Shown piece after piece: positions 35,042-43,481 of a DNA stretch of 64,000 bases. The stretch is taken from the NCBI RefSeq assembly GCF_030269445.1, contig NZ_BSTJ01000014.1, positions 1 through 64,000 on the forward strand. Reading direction: 5' to 3'. Position numbers and translations under genes: made by a program. Each line of letters opens with the position of its first letter. Position 1 is the first letter of the stretch. Source of the DNA: Actinoallomurus iriomotensis (GTDB lineage Bacteria; Actinomycetota; Actinomycetes; Streptosporangiales; Streptosporangiaceae). The notes under the pieces are model-generated. The model saw only the letters and a list, made by a program, of their open reading frames with translations. It was not told the DNA's origin and made no database searches.

Positions 35042-35794
35042 ATGGAGAACGGGGTGTCCTCCCGGCCCCGCGCCGAACGGGCGCGGCGGGCGGCCGACGT
35101 GCTGCGGCAGCAGATCACCAGCCAGGCGTTCGAGGGTGGCAGGTTGCCCGACGAGCACACGCTCGCCGGGCAACTGGGAGCCTCGCGCAACGCGATCCGG
35201 GAGGCGCTCGGGCTGCTGCGCGCCGAGGGGCTGATCACCCGGCGGCGCGGAGTCGGCACGGTCGTGGCCCAGCAGCGCTACGGCCACAGCCTCGACCGGC
35301 TGTCCGGGCTGGCCGAAACCCTCCTCGGGCGCGGCACGATCACCAACGAGGTGCGCGCCGCTCACCCGGTCGCCGGCGTGCCGGACGCCGTCGCGCGCCG
35401 GCTGGAGCTTCCTCCCGACGCGGGCGCGGTCTACCTGGAACGACTCCGCCGGCTCGACGGCGAACCCCTCTCGCTGGACGCCACCTACCTGCCCCTGGAC
35501 CTCGGCCGCCCCCTGCTGGAGTGCGAGCTGACCGACCAGGACGTCTTCGTGCTGCTGGAGCGGATCAGCGGGCAGCCGCTGGGCCGCGCCGACGTGGCCG
35601 TGCACGCGATGACCGCCGGCGCGGACACCGCGGCCCTGCTGGGCATCCCCGCCGGGGCGGCCGTCTTCGCCATCGACCGGCTCACCCGGCTGGCCGACGG
35701 GCGTCCCGTGGACGCCGAGACCGTTCACATCCGCGCGGACCGGCTCGTCCTGCAGGCCACTCTGCACCGCGGCGCCGCACCCTCGGCGCCCTGA
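35042..35794 (+). CDS. GntR family (HutC-type, UTRA) regulator
   Basis: 250 residues. Winged helix at the N-terminus (RAADVLRQQITSQAFEGGRLPDEHTLAGQLGASRNAIREALGLLRAEGLITRRRGVGT) and a UTRA ligand domain (AVYLERLRRLDGEPLSLDATYLPLDLG, then IDRLTRLADGRPVDAETVHIRAD). HutC-type regulators sense small metabolites. The next gene, a TauE/SafE-type anion exporter, starts about 70 bp downstream on the same strand and is the most likely co-regulated gene. Confidence 0.9.
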   Translation: MENGVSSRPRAERARRAADVLRQQITSQAFEGGRLPDEHTLAGQLGASRNAIREALGLLRAEGLITRRRGVGTVVAQQRYGHSLDRLSGLAETLLGRGTITNEVRAAHPVAGVPDAVARRLELPPDAGAVYLERLRRLDGEPLSLDATYLPLDLGRPLLECELTDQDVFVLLERISGQPLGRADVAVHAMTAGADTAALLGIPAGAAVFAIDRLTRLADGRPVDAETVHIRADRLVLQATLHRGAAPSAP

Positions 35795-35863
35795 CCCTGT
35801 CGTCGCCGACCCTTCATGGAGGTCTGTCGTGGTGTTCCCGTGCGCCCGTACGGTGATCTCCCG

Positions 35864-36631
35864 GTGAGCGGCCTGGAGGCGCCCACGCTGATCGCGCTGG
35901 CCGTGCTCGGGCTGGCGGCCGGAGTGGGGATCACCGCGATCGGCCCCGGTGGGGTGCTGGCCACCATCGGATTGTTCGCCCTGACCGCCCTCACCCCGGC
36001 GCAGGTCGCCGGCACCGCGATCGTCACCCACGTCGCGACGGGCGCGCTGGCCACCGCCGCGTACACACGGTCCGGCCACTTGCGGGACCCGCACACCCGC
36101 CGTACCGCGCTGACACTGGCCGCCGCGGCCGTCGCCGGCACGCCGCTGGGTGTGCTGATCAACAGCGTCGTCTCCGGGAGGGCGTTCGGCATCGTGCTCG
36201 GCGTCTTCTCCGCCGGCATCGCCGCGCTGGTGTGGTACCGCGACCGCCGCCCGCGGCCCGACCCGGCCGGCCACCACCTCCGCACCGAGGTGGTCGCGGC
36301 GGTCGGCTTCGGTGTCGCGGCGGCCAGCGGCCTGGTCGGCGTCGGTGGCCCCCTCCTGGCCGTCCCGCTGCTGGTCACGCTCGGCGCCCCGGTACTGTCC
36401 GCCCTCGCCGCCGCCCAGGTCCAGTCCGTGGTCATCGCCGGCGTCGGCACGCTGGGCTACCTCACCGCCGGCGCCATCGACTGGCCCCTCGCCGCCCTGG
36501 TCGGCGTGCCCGAACTCGCGGGAGTCCTCCTCGGCTGGGTGATCGCCCGCCGCCTGCCCGCCCCCACGCTCAAGTACGCCCTCATCGTCAGCCTCGTCGG
36601 GCTGGCGCCCTATCTGGCGCTCCATGGCTGA
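35864..36631 (+). CDS. TauE/SafE (TSUP) family anion permease
   Basis: 255 residues from GTG 35864; the frame is open from ATG 35816, and GTG 35840 is also possible. Eight hydrophobic segments in two repeats, each with the family Gly-rich motif: GVGITAIGPGGVLATIGLFAL and AAASGLVGVGGPLLAVPLLV. These permeases move sulfite, sulfoacetate, taurine breakdown products or other small organosulfur anions. Its close spacing behind a HutC-type regulator suggests metabolite-controlled export. Confidence 0.86.
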   Translation: MSGLEAPTLIALAVLGLAAGVGITAIGPGGVLATIGLFALTALTPAQVAGTAIVTHVATGALATAAYTRSGHLRDPHTRRTALTLAAAAVAGTPLGVLINSVVSGRAFGIVLGVFSAGIAALVWYRDRRPRPDPAGHHLRTEVVAAVGFGVAAASGLVGVGGPLLAVPLLVTLGAPVLSALAAAQVQSVVIAGVGTLGYLTAGAIDWPLAALVGVPELAGVLLGWVIARRLPAPTLKYALIVSLVGLAPYLALHG

Positions 36632-36833
36632 CCGCCACATACGTGAAGCCCCCCACGGCTCGATGCCGGGGCCGCTTCAGGAGGAGAGGCTCTTCCAGAA
36701 CGCCGTGTCGTGCTCGGCACCGACCTCATCGGTGACCCTGGAGCACTGCCACATCGCCGGGCGTTGCCGCCCGCGCAGCATCGGGATACCGTCATCATCT
36801 GGATGTTGTGAACCTATGATGGGAGCATCTGAG

Positions 36834-38024
36834 ATGCCGGAGATCGATCTGAGCGACCCGGAGGTCGTCCGGGACCCCTTCGCCGCGTACGGGCGCGTCC
36901 GTGAGCAGGCCCCCCTGGCGCGACTCCGGATCCCCGGCCTCTCGCCGTGGTGGGTGGTGACCCGCCACGAAGCGGCGCGCGCGATGCTCGCCGACCCGCG
37001 CCTGGAGATCCGAGCCGACAGCTTCATGCGGCCCGGTGTCCCCGACGACTGCCTGCCCTACATGCGGACCATGTCCGAGCTGAACGGGTCGGAGCACGCC
37101 CGGATGCGCAAACTGGTCGCGCCCGCGTTCACCCCGCGCCGGGCCGCCGAGTTCCGGCCGCGGATCGAGCGGATCGTCGACCGGCTCCTCGACGACGTGG
37201 AGAAGAACGCCGCCGCGGACGGGACGGTGGACCTGCTGCCGCACTTCGCCCGCCCGCTGCCGATGGACGTCATCTGCGAGCTGGTCGGCGTCCCCGGCTC
37301 CGACCGGTCGCGCTGGCGTGCGTACGGCGCCACCGTCGCGGCCGGCGCGGGCGGCGAGTTCGCCGAGGCCATCCCGGGCATCATGGACGGCGCCAAGGCC
37401 GCGATCGCCCGCCGCCGCGCCGAACCGGGTGACGACCTGCTCGCCGACCTCATCACCGCCCAGGCCGAGGACGGCGACCGGCTCACCGACGCCGAGATGG
37501 TGACCCTGGTCTGGCACCTGGTCATCGCCGGCCAGACTCCTGCCAACCTCATCGCCAACGCCGTCGTCGCCCTGCTGACCCACCCCGGCCGGCGCGAGGC
37601 GCTGCGCGACGACCCGGACCTCATGCCCGGCGCGGTCGAGGAGCTCATCCGCTGGTGCGGCCCGACGCTGCTGTCGATCCCGCGTTACGCGCGCGAGGAC
37701 GTCGAACTCTGCGGCGTACGGGTGCGCGCGGGCGAGGCCGTGACCGCCGCCGTCGCCGCCGCCAATCGCGACCCGCGCGTCTTCACCGACCCCGAACGCC
37801 TCGACGTCACCCGCCCGAAGGGGCCGTACGGCCATTTGGGCTTCGCCCACGGACCGCACTTCTGCGTGGGCGCCTCGATCGCCCGCGTGCAGACGCAGGT
37901 GGCGCTCACCGCCCTGCTGCGCCGCCACCCGTCACTGGGGCTCGCCGCGGAACCGGAGGAACTGCGCGCTCCCGACCCCGGCACGTGGCGCCTCACCGCC
38001 CTCCCCGTGACCCTCGGCGAGTGA
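36834..38024 (+). CDS. Cytochrome P450
   Basis: 396 residues from ATG 36834 (GGGAG 8 nt upstream). Bacterial class I size. The heme loop FAHGPHFCVG places the thiolate at Cys344, and the ExxR pair is in VEELIRW. The I-helix reads VIAGQTPANL: the usual acid-Thr pair is Gln-Thr235, with Pro following, so oxygen activation may differ from standard P450s. No ferredoxin gene lies nearby. The substrate is unknown; isolated actinomycete P450s often tailor secondary metabolites. It is followed by a strong terminator. Confidence 0.92.
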   Translation: MPEIDLSDPEVVRDPFAAYGRVREQAPLARLRIPGLSPWWVVTRHEAARAMLADPRLEIRADSFMRPGVPDDCLPYMRTMSELNGSEHARMRKLVAPAFTPRRAAEFRPRIERIVDRLLDDVEKNAAADGTVDLLPHFARPLPMDVICELVGVPGSDRSRWRAYGATVAAGAGGEFAEAIPGIMDGAKAAIARRRAEPGDDLLADLITAQAEDGDRLTDAEMVTLVWHLVIAGQTPANLIANAVVALLTHPGRREALRDDPDLMPGAVEELIRWCGPTLLSIPRYAREDVELCGVRVRAGEAVTAAVAAANRDPRVFTDPERLDVTRPKGPYGHLGFAHGPHFCVGASIARVQTQVALTALLRRHPSLGLAAEPEELRAPDPGTWRLTALPVTLGE

Positions 38025-38068
38025 CGCAGGCCACTTCGGCCACCTGAGCGTTAAAAGATCAATGAGAA

Positions 38069-38110
38069 GGGTTCTTGTGAGGGCGGAGAATTCCGCTCTC
38101 ACAAGAACCC
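38069..38110 (+). terminator. Long hairpin terminator after the P450 gene
   Basis: A 13-bp perfect stem (GGGTTCTTGTGAG / CTCACAAGAACCC) continues through a G-T pair into five more pairs (GCGGA / TCCGC) around a GAAT loop, about 19 pairs in all. It separates the P450 gene from the regulator gene that follows. Confidence 0.85.
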
Positions 38111-38204
38111 GGCGTTCCGCCGAATGCGGCGATCACGGGCTTCGCCGGGGCCACGAGTGGCATATTGGGTCCACACCGCACGACAATGGGAGCGGGAGAT
38201 CCTC

Positions 38205-39050
38205 ATGCCTACAGACCATGGCGAACCGAACATCAATGCGCGTCGGTTGGGGCTTTACTTACGGACAATTCGGGAATTCCTCGAATTGTCGTATGACGAG
38301 GCGGCGGTTCAACTCGGGTGCCAGTCGAACTGGCTGGTCCGGGTGGAGACCGGGTTCGAATGGCCTTCGCCGGTCGAGGTGGAGCGGATGATGGAGCGCT
38401 ACCAGGTCCGGGGCTCCATGGTGGCCGAGGTGGTGATCGACCTGGCGTCCCGGCCGAACGGGCCCGACTGGCTGAGCGCCCACGCCGAACGCCTGAAACC
38501 CTCCACCCGCGACGTACTGATCATGGAGTCGGAGGCCTCGGTCATCCACACCTACGGCGTGCTGACCGTCCCGTACCTCGCACGCGCGGAGGCCTACGTC
38601 CGCCATATCGCCCCCCGCATCGACCCCGACTGCGACGTCGACGCCGAATGGGACCTGCTCGACAACCGCCAGCGCCACCGCCCCGGCGGCCGGCGACGCG
38701 ACCTCGACGTGATCGTCGACGAGGGCGCGCTGACGCTCCAGCTCTCCGAGCCCGAGGTCATGGTGGACCAGCTGCGCCACCTGCTCGACCTGAGCATGCG
38801 CCCGGACACCACGATCCGGGTGGTCCCCCGTGGCGCGCTGTTCTACGAGGCGCGCGCGAACCCCTTCGACCTGCTGGAATTCCCCGAGGTCAGCGACCGG
38901 CTCGCGCTCGTGCACAGCGCGCTGGGCACTCACTTCACCCCGGTGGACCTCACCGACACGTGGAACCGCATCGAGGAGGGCGACGCCCTCGCACCGGAGG
39001 AGAGCCGCGCCCTCCTCCGGCGTCTGATCAACGAGCCCCCCGCGAGTTAG
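38205..39050 (+). CDS. XRE helix-turn-helix regulator with DUF5753
   Basis: 281 residues from ATG 38205 (GGGAG upstream). N-terminal helix-turn-helix (ARRLGLYLRTIREFLELSYDEAAVQLGCQSNWLVRVETG) and the large C-terminal DUF5753 domain (ESEASVIHTYGVLTVPYLARAEAYVR, QRHRPGG..., LLDLSMRPDTTIRVVP, FDLLEF). These regulators are a streptomycete-type expansion, often paired with small DUF397 proteins in development or antibiotic control. No DUF397 gene was found beside it here. The stop overlaps the convergent FAD monooxygenase stop by 4 bp. Confidence 0.9.
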   Translation: MPTDHGEPNINARRLGLYLRTIREFLELSYDEAAVQLGCQSNWLVRVETGFEWPSPVEVERMMERYQVRGSMVAEVVIDLASRPNGPDWLSAHAERLKPSTRDVLIMESEASVIHTYGVLTVPYLARAEAYVRHIAPRIDPDCDVDAEWDLLDNRQRHRPGGRRRDLDVIVDEGALTLQLSEPEVMVDQLRHLLDLSMRPDTTIRVVPRGALFYEARANPFDLLEFPEVSDRLALVHSALGTHFTPVDLTDTWNRIEEGDALAPEESRALLRRLINEPPAS

Positions 39051-40189
39051 CCGGCCTGAGCGGCGAACTGGGCGACCAGGCCGTGGGGCGCGTCGCCGGC
39101 GAGGCAGAGCTCGAGGTTCGCGGCCGAGTCGGCGGCGGCGACCTCGGCGCGGGAGAACATCGCGTCCTCGTAGGCGGCGAGCGCGGTCTCGGTGTCGCCG
39201 GGGTGGCCGATGAGGGCCTGGGCGAGTTCGGCGGCGTCCTGCATGGCGATGTTGGCGCCCTCGCCGGCGAACGGCGACATCACGTGCGCCGCGTCGCCCA
39301 GCAGGGTCACCCCCGGCACCCGGTCCCAGCGGTGGCCGACGGGCAGGGCGACGATCGAACGCGGCACCAGCTCGCCGTCGGCGTCGGCGACCAGGGCGCG
39401 GAGCCCCGGATGCCAGTCGGCGAACTCCTCCAGCACGGCCTTCTTCGCCGTCTCGGTGTCGGCGAAGTCGATGCCGTCGAGCCACGACCGGCCGGTCCTG
39501 ACGGTGGCGTAGACGTGGAGGCTGCCGTCGGACTCCCGGTGGCCGAGAAAGCCCCTGGCGTCGGAGAGGGCGAAGAGCATGCCACCGCCGACCACGGCCG
39601 CGGCCTCCGGGTGGCGCGCGGCCGCGTCCTGAAAATCGCACTCGACCATGGACACTCCGGTGTAGGCGGGCCGGGCGTCGGAGACGAGCGGGCGGACCCT
39701 CGACCAGGCGCCGTCCGCCCCGATCAGCAGGTCCGTGGTGAAGACGGTGCCGTCGGCGAGGGTGACCTCGTGCCGGCCGTCGCCGAGGGTGCGGGTCGCG
39801 ACGACCTTGGAGTCCCAGCGCACCGTCCCGTCCGGCAGGGAGTCCAGCAGCAGGTCGCGCAGCTGCCCGCGATCGACCTCCGGACGGGCGTGGGAGGAGT
39901 CCTCGTCACTCTGCTCCAGCAGGACGGTGGCGCGCTTGTCCAGGATCCGCATGGCCTCACCGCCGGGGAGCACCAGCGCGCGGAAGTCGTCGTGGAGCCC
40001 GGCGGCGCGCAGGGCGGCCTGGCCGGACTCCTCGTGGATGTCGAGCATGCCGCCCTGGGTACGGGCGTGCCGGTCGGCGTCGAGGTCGAAGACGGGCGTC
40101 TCGACGCCGCCCACGTGCAGGACGCGGGCGAGGGTCAGCCCGCCGAGGCCGGCGCCGATGACGGCCATGGGGTGATGTGTTCCGGTCAT
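39047..40189 (-). CDS. FAD-dependent monooxygenase (TetX-like)
   Basis: 380 residues from ATG 40189 (AAGGG upstream). Class A flavoprotein: N-terminal dinucleotide motif MAVIGAGLGGLTLARVL, an FAD DG-type region (TTDLLIGADGAWSRVR) and the second FAD motif GVTLLGDAAHVMSPFAGEGANIAM. Closest in look to TetX and related aromatic/tetracycline hydroxylases, so a role in drug inactivation or aromatic hydroxylation is reasonable. The TetR gene 44 bp upstream on the same strand, with a big operator, suggests substrate-induced expression. Confidence 0.9.
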   Translation of the reverse strand: MTGTHHPMAVIGAGLGGLTLARVLHVGGVETPVFDLDADRHARTQGGMLDIHEESGQAALRAAGLHDDFRALVLPGGEAMRILDKRATVLLEQSDEDSSHARPEVDRGQLRDLLLDSLPDGTVRWDSKVVATRTLGDGRHEVTLADGTVFTTDLLIGADGAWSRVRPLVSDARPAYTGVSMVECDFQDAAARHPEAAAVVGGGMLFALSDARGFLGHRESDGSLHVYATVRTGRSWLDGIDFADTETAKKAVLEEFADWHPGLRALVADADGELVPRSIVALPVGHRWDRVPGVTLLGDAAHVMSPFAGEGANIAMQDAAELAQALIGHPGDTETALAAYEDAMFSRAEVAAADSAANLELCLAGDAPHGLVAQFAAQAG

Positions 40190-40233
40190 GGGAAAGCCCT
40201 TCGTTGCTGAGGGCGGGACGTACGGACGGGGTG

Positions 40234-40923
40234 TCAGTCCGGCGTCCGCGCGGTGGTACGCGCGCCGTTGATGACGGCGCGGAAGGTCCAGGCCAGTCGC
40301 TGTTCGGGAGTGCCGGAGACGAGGTCGCCGGCGAGGGCGGCGATCCGCGGATACGTCTCGGCCGGGACCGCGCGCAGGGCTGCGACGAGCGCGAGGTGCT
40401 CGTCCTCGGCGGCGGCGTCGCGGTCGCGCGCGGACTGCTCGGCCGCGGTCGCGGTGGCCACCTGGAGCAGCACGTCCACGCCCCACGCGGCCTGCCCGTC
40501 CGGCACGCCGCCCTCGTGGAGGAGGGCGAGCACCGCCTCGACGAGCGCCAGGTAGTTCGGCCCCGACGGGCGGGCGACCAGCGCGGAGTGGGCGAGGTCG
40601 GGGTGCTGGAACAGGACCTCGGTGTAGGAGCCGAGCACGCCGGCGAGCCGGTCGCGCCAGTCTCCCGGCGCGCCGACCGGCGTCAGGTCGACGGCGCCGA
40701 GCAGCTCTTCGAGGATCGCCGCGTGCAGCTCAGCGGTGTTGGCCACGTACACGTACAGCGACGCGGGCCCGGTGTCGAGCTCCTGCGCCAGGCGCCGCAT
40801 GGTGACCCGTCGCAGTCCCTCGTCCCTCATGAGCCGGACCGCGGTGGCGACGATGCCGTCGTAGGTGAGGGCCGGCTTGGCGGGCCGCTCACGGCGGCTG
40901 CGGGGCGCGTTTCTCGGAGCCAT
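40234..40923 (-). CDS. TetR family regulator (TetR_C type) of the monooxygenase
   Basis: 229 residues. Helix-turn-helix TYDGIVATAVRLMRDEGLRRVTMRRLAQELDTGPASLYVYVANTAELHAAILEEL and the TetR_C ligand domain. Upstream of its start lies a nearly continuous palindrome of CGAACATGTTCG units, which it should bind. As first gene with the TetX-like oxygenase it likely represses both until a drug-like ligand appears. Confidence 0.92.
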   Translation of the reverse strand: MAPRNAPRSRRERPAKPALTYDGIVATAVRLMRDEGLRRVTMRRLAQELDTGPASLYVYVANTAELHAAILEELLGAVDLTPVGAPGDWRDRLAGVLGSYTEVLFQHPDLAHSALVARPSGPNYLALVEAVLALLHEGGVPDGQAAWGVDVLLQVATATAAEQSARDRDAAAEDEHLALVAALRAVPAETYPRIAALAGDLVSGTPEQRLAWTFRAVINGARTTARTPD

Positions 40924-40936
40924 GACCCAAGTATGA

Positions 40937-40978
40937 CGAACATGTTCGTTACAGACAAGTTCGTAACGAACATGTTCG
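40937..40978 (-). promoter_or_regulatory. Large inverted-repeat operator for the TetR/monooxygenase unit
   Basis: A 16-bp perfect inverted repeat (CGAACATGTTCGTTAC / GTAACGAACATGTTCG) separated by 10 bp; each arm contains the complete palindrome CGAACATGTTCG, and the spacer holds another GTTCG half site. It begins 14 bp upstream of the TetR start. Two tandem TetR dimer sites are the natural reading. Confidence 0.85.
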
Positions 40979-41369
40979 CCTCTCCAGACCGGGGAACGAG
41001 GAATCCCGTCGCCGCCTCTACCGGCTCACCCCGTACGGCGTCGAGACCGCCCGCCAGGAGCCGACGATTCTCGCCGTATCCGATCCCGGCCCGGATGGGC
41101 CGCTCGACAAGGTGGTGGCCGAGGAGCATGACGACCTGCGAGCGTTGACGACCCGCGATGCGAACATCCTCTTCGGACAGCTCACGTGGTGCTCGCGGGG
41201 GCGACCGCCAGCGCATACGCGGCGCCGCGTTGCTCCAGGTCACCGTGCGGTGTCGGGTTGCTGCCGTCGCCATGCCCTCGTGGGTGCCGGTCCAGCACCT
41301 GTGGCGCGTCGCGTTTTTTAGGAACACTCGTTCTTGACTGATCGTTCCTCAAAACCCTAGAGTCGTCGT
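40979..41369. other. 391-bp intergenic stretch with a winged-helix remnant
   Basis: Between divergent TetR genes. The plus strand at 40995-41075 encodes ESRRRLYRLTPYGVETARQE, which matches the wing and following helix of MarR/PadR-type regulators, but no helix-turn-helix precedes it and the rest is not recognisable, so a gene remnant is likely. At 41321-41348 GGAAC and GTTCC half sites sit before the second TetR gene with TTGACT between them, a probable operator/-35 overlap. Confidence 0.4.
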
Positions 41370-41858
41370 ATGGGACGACGAAGGTCTTTCGATGTGGACG
41401 AGGCCGTGGGGGCGGCGGCGGATCTGTTCGCCCGCCGCGCCTACGACGGTGTCTCGATCGACGACCTGGTCACTCGACTCGGAGTGCACCGCAACAGCCT
41501 CTACGGCGTGTTCGGCAGTAAACGCGGGCTGTATCTGGCGGCGTTGCGTCATCACATCGATCGCGACGTCCGTCCGCAGTTGGCTCACGTGGCCCAGTCG
41601 GAACACGTGCCGGTATGGGACCTGCTGTTGGTCGCCGCGGTCGATCGGGCGCCCGACGATCTGGAGGTCGCCGACCTGGTGTCGTCGGTCTTCGCCGAAC
41701 TCGACGAAGCGACAGGTGATCCACGCGCCACCGCGGCGCTTCTGGGGCAGTGGCTGCGCCGACGGCCAGATGTCGCGCGCCACCTGGAGACCGCGTCCGA
41801 CCGTGACGTCCCCAGAGCCAATGATGTGCAGGAAACGTTGCCTAGTAAGGAGATCTGA
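41370..41858 (+). CDS. Short TetR family regulator
   Basis: 162 residues. Helix-turn-helix FDVDEAVGAAADLFARRAYDGVSIDDLVTRLGVHRNSLYGVFGSKRGLYLAALRHHI, then a shorter than usual ligand domain ending near residue 155, perhaps C-terminally truncated. The next gene begins 1 bp after its stop, with the ribosome binding site AAGGAG inside its last codons, so the two are translationally linked. The upstream GGAAC/GTTCC half sites are its likely operator. Confidence 0.85.
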   Translation: MGRRRSFDVDEAVGAAADLFARRAYDGVSIDDLVTRLGVHRNSLYGVFGSKRGLYLAALRHHIDRDVRPQLAHVAQSEHVPVWDLLLVAAVDRAPDDLEVADLVSSVFAELDEATGDPRATAALLGQWLRRRPDVARHLETASDRDVPRANDVQETLPSKEI

Positions 41859-41859
41859 T

Positions 41860-42213
41860 ATGGCAGTCATCAGTGTGCAAGGTCGGGACCTGATTGTGGA
41901 AATGGAGGGAATGGACAAGTTGTGGGCTTTGAAGAGCAAGCTGACCATTCCACTCGCGCACGTGCGGGGCGCCACGGTGGACCCAGGGATCTTGGGTGAG
42001 CCGAAGGGGATTCGGGCGTCGGGCACGCACGTGCCCGGGGTGATCACGGCGGGCACTTTCCACCGGGACGGCGAAAAGGTCTTCTGGGCGGTACATGACG
42101 CGCTCAAGGCCGTGGTCGTGGAGCTGACCGACGAACGTTATACCCGCCTGGTAGTCGAAGTCGACGACCCTCGCGCGGCCGTGGCCTTGGTCGAACAGGC
42201 CACGAGCCGATAA
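41860..42213 (+). CDS. Small PH-like domain protein
   Basis: 117 residues, ATG 41860 with AAGGAG 7 nt upstream, 1 bp after the TetR gene. Beta-rich: VISVQGRDLIVEMEGMDKLWALKSKLTIPLAHVRGATVDP, then GIRASGTHVPGVITAGTFHRDGEKVFWAVHD and VVVELTDERYTRLVVEVDDPRAAV. This is the pattern of a conserved actinobacterial family with a presumed bacterial PH-like fold, frequently beside TetR genes. Function unknown; no signal peptide or membrane helix. Confidence 0.8.
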   Translation: MAVISVQGRDLIVEMEGMDKLWALKSKLTIPLAHVRGATVDPGILGEPKGIRASGTHVPGVITAGTFHRDGEKVFWAVHDALKAVVVELTDERYTRLVVEVDDPRAAVALVEQATSR

Positions 42214-42562
42214 TCGCCAGAGTCGCGTTCGCACTCGCGGCGGCGGCCTCCACCGCCGCCGTCACGGTCGCGTCTCCGCCGCCAGCGCCACCCTGGCGGC
42301 CGGGTTCACCGCCGACGGCCACCACGACTCCGCGACCTGGTTGCCCGCACGCGACGAGCAGGTGTCCTTCGTCGTAGAAGGCACGACTGCCTACGGGACG
42401 CTCCACGTGCCAGGCGGCGCCGCCCCGACGGCCTTCCTCACCCTCGGCCTCGTCATCCGGTTGGCGCCCGGGCTCTTCGGGTCGTTCTGGGTCTCGAGCA
42501 CCGTCATCCTCGTGCCGTTGCCGGTGGTCCTGGCGCGGCGTCACCGGGGCCGGGCGGGATGA
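42214..42562 (+). pseudogene. Decayed secreted alpha/beta hydrolase fused to a membrane tail
   Basis: The first part encodes a signal-peptide-like stretch (VAFALAAAASTAAVTVA) and, after a frame change, TLAAGFTADGHHDSATWLPARDEQVSFVVEGTTAYGTLHVPG, which reads as the start of a secreted alpha/beta hydrolase. It then runs abruptly into a hydrophobic end (LVIRLAPGLFGSFWVSSTVILVPLPVVLARRHRG) of another protein. The catalytic domain is missing. A deletion joining two genes plus a frameshift explains this best. It directly follows the TetR/PH-like pair. Confidence 0.6.
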
Positions 42563-42572
42563 GCCCCGGCGT

Positions 42573-43391
42573 TCACGCCGCCGGCAGGGTCTCCCCCTGC
42601 ACCGCCTGGATGTCGAGTTCCACCTTCAGCGTGGTGCCGACCATCGCCATCCCGGTCTGGAGGACCTGGTTGTAGTTGATCGCGAAGTCTTCGCGGCGCA
42701 GCTCGGTCGTGGCGCGGAAGGCGGCGCGGACGCCGCCCCAGGGGTCGGGGCCGGTGCCGAGGTAGACGAGGTCCAGGTCGACGAGGCGGGTGACGCCGCG
42801 CAGGCCGAGTTCGCCGTGGACGGTCCAGCGGTCGGGACCGGCGGGCGTCAGGCCGGTCGAGCGGTAGGTGATCTCCGGGTACTGCTCGGCGGCCAGGAAG
42901 TCGCCCGACCTGAGGTGGTCGTCGCGCATGCCGTTGCGGGTGTCGATCGAGGCGGTGCGGATCACCGCCTCGACCCGGGACTTGTCGGCGTCCGGGGCCA
43001 CCTCGATGCGCCCGCCGAAGTCGGTGAAGTGGCCGCGCACGCTGGACAGGCCCAGGTGCTGGGCCACCGCCGCCACGGACGAGTGCGCCGGGTCGATGGT
43101 CCACGGGCCCGGTGGGGGCAGCTCGGCGCCGCCCTGGCGGCCGAGCACGATCTGGCCGAGTTCGGCGCGGCCGCTCGTGGTGACGAGCGCGGTCGACGCG
43201 GCGGGCGTGTACCCGGGGGCGGTGACGATGACGGTGTAGCGGCCCGGGGCCAGGGGCGCGTCGTCGGCGACGGCGCCCTCGGTGTCGGCCTCCGCACGCA
43301 TGATCTGCGCGCCGGTCATGTCGGTCACCGTGAGCACCGCGTTGGGCACGGCCCAGCCGTTGCGGGCGCGAACTCGCGCGCTGAGTGGCAT
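42573..43391 (-). CDS. YceI family protein with N-terminal carboxypeptidase-regulatory-like domain
   Basis: 272 residues from ATG 43391 (AGAGAAGAG upstream). Residues 1-85 form a transthyretin/CarboxypepD_reg-like beta domain (AVLTVTDMTGAQIMRAEADTEG...LAPGRYTVIVTAPGYTP). From about 95 the YceI lipocalin-like barrel follows: WTIDPAHSSVAAVAQHLGLSSVRGHFTDFGG and LELGLRGVTRLVDLDLVY-type strands. YceI proteins bind polyisoprenoids or amides. No signal peptide is seen, so it may act in the cytosol. It lies after an MFS protein carrying three domains of the same add-on type, suggesting joint handling of one lipid-like substrate. Confidence 0.88.
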   Translation of the reverse strand: MPLSARVRARNGWAVPNAVLTVTDMTGAQIMRAEADTEGAVADDAPLAPGRYTVIVTAPGYTPAASTALVTTSGRAELGQIVLGRQGGAELPPPGPWTIDPAHSSVAAVAQHLGLSSVRGHFTDFGGRIEVAPDADKSRVEAVIRTASIDTRNGMRDDHLRSGDFLAAEQYPEITYRSTGLTPAGPDRWTVHGELGLRGVTRLVDLDLVYLGTGPDPWGGVRAAFRATTELRREDFAINYNQVLQTGMAMVGTTLKVELDIQAVQGETLPAA

Positions 43392-43481
43392 GGCGTTTCT
43401 CTTCTCTTCCGTACGGCCGGGGACGCGAGCGGCGCGCCCCCGGCGAGGAGGGCGCCCCACGTCGGGGCGCCCGCGGGGCCG

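Noticed and set aside
38205-39050. DUF397 partner expected next to the DUF5753 regulator
   Set aside because: No frame around the gene shows the W-x-KSS...G-CVEVA pattern of DUF397.
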